Positions 1 to 7,862 are shown, counted from the stretch's first letter. The stretch: 11,070 nt of DNA from Chitinophagales bacterium (GCA_026786335.1 JAJAYG010000213.1:1-11070); one strand, 5' to 3'. Numbers and translations: made by a program. Notes: generated by a model not told the origin, from the letters alone.

Positions 1-1
1 A

Positions 2-202
2 ACCATTGTTTCGGGCATTGCAGAACATTACGCACCTGAAAATATTATTGGTCAGCAGGTTTGCGTGGTCGCTAATCTTGCACCACGAAAAATAAAAGGC
101 ATTGAATCAAAAGGAATGATACTGATGGCAGAAGATGAAAACGGCAAATTAAAATTTGTGATGCCTTCGGAAAAAATTTCAAGCGGGAGTAAAGTTTCGT
201 GA
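2..202 (+). CDS. metG: Methionyl-tRNA synthetase, C-terminal end (partial)
   Basis: This is the last 66 codons of a gene whose start lies before the window, ending in TGA at 200-202. The peptide runs through [18 protein letters not shown], then [15 protein letters not shown], then [17 protein letters not shown]. This is the end of the C-terminal OB-fold tRNA-binding domain (EMAP/Trbp111 type) found on many bacterial methionyl-tRNA synthetases: the conserved V-N-L-x-P-x-K/R-I-x-G-x-x-S-x-G-M core followed by the closing P-x-x-x-x-x-G-x-x-V. In MetG this domain drives dimerisation and helps bind tRNA in the cytoplasm. Stand-alone CsaA or Trbp111 proteins share the fold, and the missing N-terminal part would settle the matter. 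MetG is favoured because Bacteroidota MetG proteins usually carry this tail. Confidence 0.85.
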   Translation, partial: TIVSGIAEHYAPENIIGQQVCVVANLAPRKIKGIESKGMILMAEDENGKLKFVMPSEKISSGSKVS

Positions 203-303
203 TTATTTTTCTTAAGGATTTTCCTTGTTAACGCTTTTCAAACAACAATAACTTTTTGTTCTGCTACTTCCTTTCAAACTAATTTGCACGCAATTACAAT
301 TGA

Positions 304-1005
304 ATGAAGCGCACCGCACTTTTTCTCTTTACCCGCACTGCTGAATCTGAAGCTTCGCATAAAAGTTTTGTATCACACAAAACACATAAAGCGAATGTGA
401 AGATTGCTTCCATTCTTATCAGGCGCGCCGAAGAAATTGCAAAGCATTGCAACATTCCTTTTATCGAAATCACAGAAGCGCAGCAACATGGAAACAACTT
501 CAGTGAGCGTTACGCCAATGCCTTTGCAGATGTTTTTGCAAAAGGATTTGAAAATGTAATTTCAATCGGTAATGATTGCACTTCACTTTCAAAAATAATT
601 TTACAGCATGCACTAAGTGAAATTGAAAATTGCGGAGCAGTTGTAGGCCCTTCAAAAGATGGTGGTGCTTACTTAATTGGTTTCAACAAAAAATATTTTC
701 AGCAGCAATCTTTCACTGCATTACAATGGCAGAGCGAAAATTTATTTAGTGCTCTTCAAAATTATTTTGCCAATCAAAATGCTTACATCAGTTTACTTAC
801 AAAACTGAATGACATTGACTGCGCCGAAGATTTTCTTCACTTCATCAAAAACAATCTTCATTCCACCGAAAAATATTTAAAGCAGTTAATTGCTTTTTAC
901 TTCGGCTTATATTTCTTCTTCAAAACAACATTTAAAAAGAGGCATTCTCTTTTTAATATCAATGCCGCATCACTTCGCGGCCCGCCTGCAATTTCTTTCT
1001 GCTGA
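304..1005 (+). CDS. DUF2064 / TIGR04282-like glycosyltransferase
   Basis: A 233-residue cytoplasmic protein of the DUF2064 family, which has a GT-A/nucleotidyltransferase-like fold. Family signatures are visible. The N-terminus MKRTALFLFTRTAESEA matches the beta strand and the E-x-x-x-K region. I-G-N-D-C at residues 88-92 corresponds to the family's IGsDcP metal/nucleotide-binding motif, with Thr in place of the usual Pro. V-G-P-S-K-D-G-G-A-Y-L-I-G-F at about 114-127 is the second conserved motif, and W-Q-S-E-N-L-F with the later D-I-D also fits Bacteroidota members. The ATG at 304 puts the conserved first strand at the N-terminus, so this start is well supported. The C-terminus carries an aromatic, hydrophobic stretch (about residues 192-212, FYFGLYFFF) and a basic patch that may touch the membrane. 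The donor and acceptor are unknown. Relatives occur in arsenosugar and radical-SAM/selenodomain loci, but nothing here points to arsenic metabolism. Confidence 0.8.
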   Translation: MKRTALFLFTRTAESEASHKSFVSHKTHKANVKIASILIRRAEEIAKHCNIPFIEITEAQQHGNNFSERYANAFADVFAKGFENVISIGNDCTSLSKIILQHALSEIENCGAVVGPSKDGGAYLIGFNKKYFQQQSFTALQWQSENLFSALQNYFANQNAYISLLTKLNDIDCAEDFLHFIKNNLHSTEKYLKQLIAFYFGLYFFFKTTFKKRHSLFNINAASLRGPPAISFC

Positions 1006-1081
1006 TTTAGAATTCCATTGAATTCGCCATTTACTTTTTTACTGAAAGAAATTTTTCAATACACATAACCAATTTTAAAAA

Positions 1082-4075
1082 ATGAAAAAGTCATTACTCT
1101 TTTTAATGCTTAGCGTGTGCTCACTCCATTTATTTGCTCAGGTAGATTTGGAAGTAAGCATCAATGAAATGCTCACAGGAAAACCTGTAGCCAATATTAA
1201 TATAACACTCACCAATCCGATGATTGGTTTTACACAACAACTTACATCCAATGAAGTTGGTCGTGTTGTTTTCAAAGGGCTTTCATTAACGGGTGAATAC
1301 ACAGTAAGCACACAGGAATCTGCTGAGTACCTCGCAGCAAAAGCAAGCAATCTAATATTTCGGAACAATGAAAGTCCGAGTGTGCATTTGCAGCTCGCGA
1401 AAAAAACGCAGGTAGATTTAAATGAAGTAGTAGTGAATGGAAGTTCTACCACAAAAATCAATACCATTAATGCAGAAGTTTCGGCAGAGCTTACTTTGAA
1501 ACAACTTGAAAATTTACCTATTGAAGGTCGTGACATTACACGAAGTTTATATCGCTTACCCGGTATTGTGCAGGCAACAGGTTTTTATGCCGAAGCACCG
1601 AGCGTAAGCATCAACGGAGCTAATGCATTGTACACCACTTACCTTATTGATGGCATGGATAACAATGAACAATTTTTAGGCGGACAGAGATTTGCCATTC
1701 CACTTGGCTTCACACAAAATGTAACGGTGCTCACCAATAATTTTTCTGCTGAGTATGGTTTAACTGCCAATGGTGTCATTGATATTACTACAAGAAGCGG
1801 CAGCAACGAATTTACAGGCGAAGCATTTTATCTCACGCGCCCCGGTCCTGCGATTGATGGCAAGAGTGAATTTGCGCAGCGTGATCTTTCAGGGAATTTT
1901 GTGAAAGATGGTTTTATGCGTCAACAATTTGGTGTTGGCTTTGGCGGTGCAATTAAAAAAGACAAAACATTTTACTACATCAATGCCGAACAAACAATTG
2001 ACTTTAAAGACAACCTCTTGAATGTTCCGCAACTTAACATCAATGAAACAGTGCCCGGAAAAAATCGCTTTACTTATGTGAGTGGTAAGCTGGATCAAAA
2101 CTGGAGTTCAAAATTTAAAAGTTCACTAAGAGTAAATCTTGGTTTGGTAAATATTGAAAGACAAGGTGGTGGATTAGAAGGCGGAACAACTTTTCCTTCG
2201 GCAGCAAACAGTGAAGACAGAAATTCTTTTTCTGCAGCTTTGAAAAATGTTTATGTGAATGCAAATTTCTCGAGTGAAACAAATTTGGAAGTTGCAAGTT
2301 TCAGATGGAATTATGGCAAGCCTGTAAATCCTGATGATCCGCAAACGGTTGTTCTTGATCCTTCATTCGCAACCATTGCTGTGCTTGGTAACCCAGGATA
2401 TGTTTTCGATGAGCATGCATTGAGTGAGCAATTGCAACAAAAATTCAAATGGTATTTGGATAAACACACGGTGAAGCTCGGGTTGGAAATGATAAGCACC
2501 AATCATAAATTATATGGCGGAGGAAACCCGAATGGAAATTATAAGGTGCTGCTAACACAAGATCAGGTTGATGGATTGATTGAAACCGGTGTTGGTTCTG
2601 CAATGAGTGTTAATGATATTCCATCAGATGCACAGGTGCTTGATTACAATATTGAATTACATCCGCAAGAATTTGGTGCGCGACAAACTGTGTTGAGTAT
2701 TTATGCCGAAGATCAAATTGCTTCAGGTGATCGATTGCATTTTACTGCAGGGCTGCGATATGATTATGATAATCTTTCGAAAGGCGGAAGCGATAAAGCC
2801 GACATGAATAACATTGCACCGCGGTTGAGTGCAAATTATAAACTCACAGATAAGAGCAGCATTCGAGCAGGATGGGGATTGTTTTATGATAAAATTAACT
2901 ACGCGATTTACAGTGATGCACTTCAGCAAAATACTACATCAGCAAATTATAAAGCAGAATTGCAAGCATTGATTGATGCAGGCAAACTTCCTTCCAACAC
3001 CAACATTGATCAAATTACTTACGATGGAAATCTTTCTGCCAATGCACCTGCAACTTATTTGAATGGGCCATCAGCAGAAGCACTTCAAAGTTATCGCGAT
3101 CATGTTTTTAGCGGGGAAAGAAGAATTTTAAATCCGAATGGTTACAAAAATCCATTTAACAGTCAGGCAACAATTGGTTATCAATATCAGATCGATGACA
3201 ACAAATCTTTTTCAACCGACTTTGTTTTCAATCACAGTTATAATTTATTTCGATTGGTGGATTTGAATGCACCATCAGCTTATCCAATAGATCCGGAAAA
3301 TGCAATTGTTCGCTCGCAAGCTTCGGCAGATTCAACAAGAGCAGTTCCTATTTACTCTGATGCTTCAGGAAACTTTGCGTTGATTAATGGTGATACTGTA
3401 AGAGGTGTTTCGAGAAATGTGGTGATGACAGAAGATGAAGGCGAATCAAAATATATTGGTTTGAGTTTGAATTTCAAAAAAGATCGTGGTGATGATAAGT
3501 TCTCCTATTATTTCAGTTACACACTTTCTTATTTGCAAAACAATACTGAAGACATCAACTTTAAAGCAATGGATGCAAACAACTTTGATCAGGAATGGGG
3601 ACCATCAATCAACGATCGCACACATGTGATCAATGCAGTGTTCTCTTATTACCCATGTAAAAATTTTGTTGCCACACTTGCAACATTGATTCAAAGCGGG
3701 CAACCGATCAATCGCAGTCCCGATGCTTTGATATACGGCACAACTGATTTGAATGGCGATGGAAGCAGCTTTGGTGCTGCCTATGTTGGAAACAGCGATC
3801 GCTCACCGGGTGAAACAAGAAATAATGATCGCCTGCCATGGTCAAATAATTTTGATGTGAGTTTGCAATATAATTTCTCCTTGAAAGGAACACAAAAATT
3901 TACATTGAGTGCCGATGTTTTCAACATCTTCAACACACAAAACCTGAGTGGCTACAGTAACAATGCAACACAGAGCAATCAAATTCAATCGGGTTCCTTG
4001 GAGTCGGGTGTTTTGGTAAGGAAGAATGCAGGAGCGCCGCGTCAGTTTCAATTTGGATTGCGCTACTCATTTTGA
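1082..4075 (+). CDS. TonB-dependent outer-membrane receptor with carboxypeptidase-regulatory-like N-terminus
   Basis: A 997-residue outer-membrane transporter. It starts with a Sec signal peptide (MKKSLLFLMLSVCSLHLFA, cleavage before Q20). Residues of about 21-110 form a CarboxypepD_reg/Ig-like beta-sandwich, with motifs such as GKPVANINITLTNP and VVFKGLSLTGEYTV. The plug domain follows at about 115-240: NLPIEGRDITRSLYRLPGI, SINGANALYTTYLIDGMDN, and TTRSGSNEFTGEAF leading into the barrel. The rest is the beta-barrel, ending in QFQFGLRYSF, whose terminal aromatic residue is typical of BAM substrates. No SusD-like lipoprotein lies next to it, so it is not a SusCD pair. The long plug resembles the Oar-like group of receptors more than SusC, but this is a soft call. 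Its substrate cannot be read from the sequence. The YnjBCD-type importer about 3.8 kb downstream is a possible inner-membrane partner. The ATG is preceded by an A-rich leader, as usual in this phylum. Confidence 0.9.
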   Translation: MKKSLLFLMLSVCSLHLFAQVDLEVSINEMLTGKPVANINITLTNPMIGFTQQLTSNEVGRVVFKGLSLTGEYTVSTQESAEYLAAKASNLIFRNNESPSVHLQLAKKTQVDLNEVVVNGSSTTKINTINAEVSAELTLKQLENLPIEGRDITRSLYRLPGIVQATGFYAEAPSVSINGANALYTTYLIDGMDNNEQFLGGQRFAIPLGFTQNVTVLTNNFSAEYGLTANGVIDITTRSGSNEFTGEAFYLTRPGPAIDGKSEFAQRDLSGNFVKDGFMRQQFGVGFGGAIKKDKTFYYINAEQTIDFKDNLLNVPQLNINETVPGKNRFTYVSGKLDQNWSSKFKSSLRVNLGLVNIERQGGGLEGGTTFPSAANSEDRNSFSAALKNVYVNANFSSETNLEVASFRWNYGKPVNPDDPQTVVLDPSFATIAVLGNPGYVFDEHALSEQLQQKFKWYLDKHTVKLGLEMISTNHKLYGGGNPNGNYKVLLTQDQVDGLIETGVGSAMSVNDIPSDAQVLDYNIELHPQEFGARQTVLSIYAEDQIASGDRLHFTAGLRYDYDNLSKGGSDKADMNNIAPRLSANYKLTDKSSIRAGWGLFYDKINYAIYSDALQQNTTSANYKAELQALIDAGKLPSNTNIDQITYDGNLSANAPATYLNGPSAEALQSYRDHVFSGERRILNPNGYKNPFNSQATIGYQYQIDDNKSFSTDFVFNHSYNLFRLVDLNAPSAYPIDPENAIVRSQASADSTRAVPIYSDASGNFALINGDTVRGVSRNVVMTEDEGESKYIGLSLNFKKDRGDDKFSYYFSYTLSYLQNNTEDINFKAMDANNFDQEWGPSINDRTHVINAVFSYYPCKNFVATLATLIQSGQPINRSPDALIYGTTDLNGDGSSFGAAYVGNSDRSPGETRNNDRLPWSNNFDVSLQYNFSLKGTQKFTLSADVFNIFNTQNLSGYSNNATQSNQIQSGSLESGVLVRKNAGAPRQFQFGLRYSF

Positions 4076-4136
4076 TTTTTTACCACCGATGCACCACATA
4101 ACTTTTCTCTTTGTTTTAGTGGCCCTGTTGTAATTT

Positions 4137-4153
4137 TTTTTTCGAAGAAAAAA
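4137..4153 (+). terminator. Possible weak terminator hairpin after the TonB receptor gene
   Basis: A short hairpin with arms TTTTTTC and GAAAAAA and a GAA loop starts about 60 bases after the receptor stop codon. The stem is nearly all A-T pairs. A T-rich run follows only after the GAGCACCCTG segment (T6 at 4164-4169). It could work as a weak or bidirectional terminator, but a GC-rich stem is missing, so the call is tentative. Confidence 0.25.
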
Positions 4154-4254
4154 GAGCACCCTGTTTTTTGCTTGCATTTTTATATGCAGAATTCTCAGTT
4201 GATTGCTGCAATTAAAATTTTTACTTGATAAAATTTATCTCATATAGGTGCTCT
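4153..4254. repeat. 8-bp perfect inverted repeat flanking 86 bp
   Basis: AGAGCACC at 4153-4160 and GGTGCTCT at 4247-4254 are exact reverse complements. With gaps, the outer flanks continue the similarity: the left arm read in reverse gives a pyrimidine-rich TTCTTC then GAA, and the right arm is followed by CTCTTCTGCAA. The enclosed segment contains further small palindromes. It could be a long-range RNA fold, the remnant of a small inverted-repeat element, or the ends of an invertible segment. The repeat is short and no flanking target duplication is evident. Confidence 0.35.
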
Positions 4255-4363
4255 ACTCTTCTGCAATACCTTAAAATATTTTATCATATTCTTTAAAGGG
4301 TTTGATTAAAATGGTATATTTTATTTGTGATTACATCATTTTCATCAATTAAAATCTTATAAT

Positions 4364-5057
4364 ATGAAAACCTCTCTCTCTCTCTCTCACTCTCTGCTTG
4401 TTGGCAATGAAAACTTACGCCCAATGTGATTGCCCTACATCCCCAACTAATATAAGTATTGTAGCAGGGTATCCGGTGAACATTAATAAGAATGAAAATG
4501 ATGTCGCATGGAATGCTGCTGCGGTAGATGAAGATAACAGTGGTAGCACAGATTGGTATGTAGTGGTTGGCTCAACTGTTCCAAATACTACAAACGGAAA
4601 AGATGCTTTTGCAATGCGCGTTAACCTTGACGGAAGCACCATTGGAACATGGTACTATACTCGCAACTTTCAGAATAGGGATGAAGAAATAATGTCTGTC
4701 TTTATCACAAGTGATAATAAAATCCTTTTGTGTGGTAAAGCACGAACTAATTACCTTGATCCGTGCAGGTATGGTGTTTTAAGTACTGATAGCAGCAGCA
4801 ACTCACTTGCTGTTTTCCCAAACCCTTCTACCGGCGATTTCAACATTAGTTTGAAGTTGGATGAAGTAGTATCAGGTTCTGTAAAATTAGAAGTACTCGA
4901 TCAGGCAAGCAGAGTATGCTTATCGGAATACAGACAGATTGAGAATGGAAGCATGCTCAATTTTAATTCAATGGAATTACCTACGGGTATGTATTTCATA
5001 AGAGCTTCCATTGCTGAGTCAACCTATCTGGCAAAACTTCTTATCCAAAAAAACTAA
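4364..5057 (+). CDS. Secreted T9SS type A sorting-domain protein, signal peptide out of frame across a CT repeat
   Basis: The ATG at 4364 opens a signal-peptide-like reading (MKTSLSLSHSLL) that leaves the correct frame within the (CT)8 tract and stops at TGA 4427-4429. The rest lies in another frame, open from TTG 4398 to TAA 5057. Adding one CT unit (or removing two) fuses them into a 231- (or 229-) residue protein starting MKTSLSLSLTLCLLAMKTYA, with a signal-peptidase site before QCDC. The mature part has one propeller-like blade (DAFAMRVNLDG, then DNKILLCGKA, similar to delta-60/SBBP repeats). It ends in a T9SS type A sorting domain of about 80 residues (LAVFPNPSTGDF ... LPTGMYFIRA ... LAKLLIQKN), which would send it through the outer membrane. 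As sequenced, only a signal-less form from TTG 4398 or ATG 4407 can be made. One blade is far fewer than a propeller needs, so an internal deletion is possible. It may be phase-variable, a decaying gene, or a sequencing artefact. Confidence 0.7.
4372..4388 (+). repeat. (CT)8 microsatellite in a signal-peptide coding region
   Basis: Eight CT units plus one C form an uninterrupted 17-base tract starting 8 bases after the first base of the ATG at 4364. After one AC interruption, TCTCT follows. A dinucleotide tract inside an ORF changes the frame with each unit gained or lost. Here 6, 9 or 12 units would be in frame and the 8 present are out of frame. The in-frame reading gives alternating Ser-Leu residues that form a good hydrophobic signal-peptide core. 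Confidence 0.85.
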
Positions 5058-5091
5058 TCTTATTTTTTTAAAAACATTAAACCTCTATACT

Positions 5092-6786
5092 ATGAGAGCA
5101 TCTAATATTTTCATTTTAATAATTGCGTTCAGCAATACCATCTTGGCGCAAGGAACATGGATTCAGAAAGCTGATGTTGGGGGAAATGGGCGATTTGGGG
5201 GTATTGGTTTCAGCGTGGGTAACTTTGGTTATATTGGTACTGGTAGTGGAGGCTAAAAAGATTTTTGGCAATATGATCCTGCTTCAGAAGTATGGACACA
5301 AAAAGCCGACTTTGGTGGTGGCGATCGAGTAAATGCTGTTAGCTTTTCAATCGGCAACAAAGGTTACGTTGGAACTGGACAGTGGAATCAACTTTTTAAG
5401 AAGGATTTTTGGGAGTATGATGCTTCAGCAAATATTTGGACTAAGAAAGCAAACTTTGGTGGGCATTCACGTGAGTCTGCCATCGGCTTGAGTATCGAAG
5501 GCAAGGGTTACATTGGATTGGGCCATTATACTAATGAACAGACTCAAGACAACATTGATTATATGGATCTTTGGGAATACGATACCGTCAATGACACTTG
5601 GACAAAGAAAGCAAACTTTGTAAATAGCAGAAAGTTAGCGGTCGCTTTTTCAATTGGTCATAAAGGCTATGTTGGAGCTGGTTACTCCATTGGCGCACCC
5701 AACTTAAACAATGACTTTTGGCAATATGACCCCTCTTCTAATTTTTGGACCCAAAAAGCAGATATACCAGATTCACCGAGAATGGAAGCAGTTGGTTTTT
5801 CTATTGCAGGCAAAGGTTATGTTGGGACGTGAAGCAATGGCTTAGACTATAAAAAAGATTTTTGGGCCTATGATACTTTAACCAACACATGGACTCAGCA
5901 AGCAGATTTTGGTGGTAGTGCTCGTGCATGGGCTGTCGGGTTTTCGATTGGCGGTAAAGGATACATTGGTACAGGCGTAAATCCAGGTTCATTAAAGGAC
6001 TTTTGGGAATTCTCTCCTCAGTGCGATAGCTTGATTGTTTTTGCTGATGCAGATGGCGATGGCTACGGAAATGCAAGCAATGATACCCTGCTCTGCGATT
6101 CCATTTTACCCATGGGATATGTCTATGACAACACCGATTGCAACGATGCAGATGCAACTGTTAACCCAAACGCAAATGAGATTTGCAGCAATGGAATAGA
6201 TGATAACTGCAACGGTCAGGTAGATGAAAACTGCTGCGCTGCACCTGCCGGGCTTGCCACCACTAACATTACAAATTCGAGTGCGCAACTGAACTGGAAT
6301 ACAGTTGCCTCTGCTACAAAATACAAGGTTCAGTGGAAGCGTGATTCCTCCGGTGTAGCATGGAATACCATAACTGTTACTGCGCCGAATACTACAACGA
6401 CTATAACAGGACACTTACCAAATAGCAAGTATAAATGGAAAGTGCGAAGCATCTGCGGCAGTATGAAATCAGATTTTTCTGCCATAGTAAAGTTCACTAC
6501 ACTTTTGAGAATGGGGAATGAAGTGATGAAAGACAACAGTGTATCCGTTTATCCTAATCCATTCGATCAATCTGCAACCATTTCATTTATGCTTGATAAA
6601 ACCTCAACCGTTGAAATTGATTTGTTCGATTTATCAGGAAGAAAGTTTACATCAATCGTAAGTGAGACACTCGAACAGGGCGAGCATCAAATTCCATTTA
6701 ATAGCAAGGATCTGGAATCAGGCATCTACCCTTTGCAGTTGAAACTTGCAGATGAAATCAGGATAATAAAAATAGTTGTTCAATAA
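5092..6786 (+). pseudogene. Six-blade kelch propeller / MopE-motif / FnIII / T9SS protein with two in-frame stops
   Basis: One frame runs from ATG 5092 to TAA 6786 (564 sense positions), interrupted only by TAA at 5254-5256 (codon 55) and TGA at 5830-5832 (codon 247). Order: signal peptide (ILIIAFSNTILA, cut before Q); six kelch-like blades whose DFW/DLW-x-Y/F motifs begin at 5260, 5404, 5566, 5713, 5857 and 5998 (47-54 residues apart); a MopE-type putative metal-binding motif at about residues 315-382 (DADGDGYG, DCNDADATVNPNANEIC, DDNCNGQVDENC); an FnIII domain at about 384-470; and a T9SS type A sorting domain from about 482 (VSVYPNPF). No frameshift is present. Both stops fall in the same kind of loop, between GYxGTG and DFW, and each is one base from a sense codon (TGA where the repeat pattern suggests Gly GGA). 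As sequenced, export and secretion signals are on different fragments, so the protein should be inactive unless the stops are read through or are errors. It starts 34 bases after the previous gene. Confidence 0.8.
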
Positions 6787-6810
6787 AATCTTAACTGGTA
6801 AACCCTTCAA

Positions 6811-7770
6811 ATGAAAAATCTTCTCAGTACTATACTCCTTGGTTTATCTGTAACCATCACGAGTGCCCAAATTGAATTTGTAGTGATCAACACACCCACA
6901 GAAAATAATTTCATTGCTTCTTCCTTTATCAATGATGATGAAGGATGGATTGCGGATAACCAATCTGTGCTATGGCATACCAATAACGGAATGGCAACAT
7001 TTGATACCATGTTTATTGGAAAGCAATTCGTTAAGATTGACTTTATTGATGCAAGCAATGGATTTGCTATCGGCAATGACATTGCCTACAAAACCAGTTA
7101 CGGCGGAGCAACCTGGCAGTCGTTATCTCTTGAGCATATTACTTCAGCACTTCTCTTAATTGATAAGAATACCGGTTTCATAAGTGGTGTTGATTCCATT
7201 TACAAAACAAATGACAATGGTATTAGCTGGTCAACAATTCCCATTGAGCAAAGAACCTTCGTTGATTATTACTTCACTGATGAATCAACAGGTATTGCTG
7301 CAGCAGAGAATTTTACCGATAACAAGCCCCTTTGGAGAACTACAGATGGCGGGCAGACATGGAAAAATGTTTTTGACGACTACCATTATCACATGAACTC
7401 CGTTTTTTTTCTAAACAAAGACACAGGTTGGGCAGCAGGGTATTTTGAAACAGGTGGCTCAACTCATGAACCGTCAATCTTAAAATCTACCGATGGGGGT
7501 AGTTCGTGGACAATGCTTTATCAAAATAATGAAGTAATGGGTCTTGGTGAATCATTTATAGATATCCGTTTCAAAAGTTCTCTCAATGGTTTTGCTATCT
7601 CAAATATGTTCGTGAATGTGATTACCACAGATGGTGGCAAAACATGGACTCGTGCCGATGAAACCAATTTCGTTAACTTCCCTGAACACAATGGCTATTA
7701 CAAAACGATTGAAGGTTCAAACAAGCTATACCTGATAGGCACAGGGGGCTATATAGCGAAATGGAAGTAA
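6811..7770 (+). CDS. Exported Asp-box (BNR/YCF48-like) beta-propeller protein
   Basis: A 319-residue protein with a clear signal peptide (MKNLLSTILLGLSVTITSA, cleaved before Q20). It has a series of Asp-box repeats: a degenerate HTNNGMATF near residue 56, SYGGATW near 96, TNDNGISW near 133, TTDGGQTW near 177, STDGGSSW near 226 and TTDGGKTW near 272. Between them lie strands of the YCF48/BNR type such as DSNGFAIGN-like and DTGWAAGYF motifs. This pattern indicates a sialidase-like or YCF48-like propeller; no sialidase catalytic residues can be claimed. Unlike the two genes before it, it ends right after the last blade (GTGGYIAKWK) and has no T9SS sorting domain, so it is likely periplasmic or otherwise exported. 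It follows the kelch gene by 24 bases and is probably co-transcribed. The reading frame is intact. A T8 run at 7403-7410 lies within it. Function unknown. Confidence 0.8.
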   Translation: MKNLLSTILLGLSVTITSAQIEFVVINTPTENNFIASSFINDDEGWIADNQSVLWHTNNGMATFDTMFIGKQFVKIDFIDASNGFAIGNDIAYKTSYGGATWQSLSLEHITSALLLIDKNTGFISGVDSIYKTNDNGISWSTIPIEQRTFVDYYFTDESTGIAAAENFTDNKPLWRTTDGGQTWKNVFDDYHYHMNSVFFLNKDTGWAAGYFETGGSTHEPSILKSTDGGSSWTMLYQNNEVMGLGESFIDIRFKSSLNGFAISNMFVNVITTDGGKTWTRADETNFVNFPEHNGYYKTIEGSNKLYLIGTGGYIAKWK

Positions 7771-7862
7771 GCCATTCTATTTTTCTATTTGTAATAGCAA
7801 TGAGCGGATATTCCTCTTAAAACAAGTTGTTAAGATGTACAGCTAAATTCACTTTTGAATTC

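Larger units (their letters stand above)
4076..4363. other. Non-coding region rich in inverted repeats
   Basis: These 288 bases lie between the TonB receptor and the propeller island, and no convincing ORF is seen. The region is AT-rich and has several inverted repeats. T6C-GAA-GA6 at 4137-4153 has a 7-bp stem and 3-nt loop. AGAGCACC at 4153-4160 pairs perfectly with GGTGCTCT at 4247-4254. TGCAT/ATGCA lie at 4173-4177 and 4184-4188. TGCAGAA at 4185-4191 pairs with TTCTGCA at 4259-4265. A GATAAA-A-TTTATC palindrome lies at 4227-4239. It may hold the terminator of the receptor gene and the promoter of the island. No clean Bacteroidota promoter (TTTG, about 20 bases, TAnnTTTG) could be picked out: TTTG at 4301-4304 and TATATTTT at 4315-4322 are too close together. 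Confidence 0.5.

Noticed and set aside
255..286. Possible promoter for the DUF2064 gene: TTTG at 255-258, then TTTG at 283-286
   Set aside because: The spacing is right (20 bases to 279), but the second element reads CTAATTTG and lacks the TA at its proper place. The evidence is too weak to list as a feature.
1010..1025. GAATTC repeated with a 10-base period before the TonB receptor gene
   Set aside because: Two 6-base palindromes in AT-rich DNA can occur by chance. No known operator matches, and nothing else supports it.
1138..1536. Minus-strand open frame of 132 codons inside the TonB receptor gene, and other antisense frames
   Set aside because: They lie opposite strongly supported genes, have no recognisable domains and show shadow-type composition.
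5254..5832. Stop-codon reassignment or selenocysteine at the internal TGA
   Set aside because: TGA ends metG, the DUF2064 gene and the TonB receptor gene here. The other internal stop is TAA, and the expected residue at the TGA is Gly, not Cys. No SECIS-like hairpin was recognised.
7403..7410. T8 homopolymer within the Asp-box gene as a slippage switch
   Set aside because: The gene is in frame, and single T8 runs are common in this AT-rich genome. There is no sign of switching.
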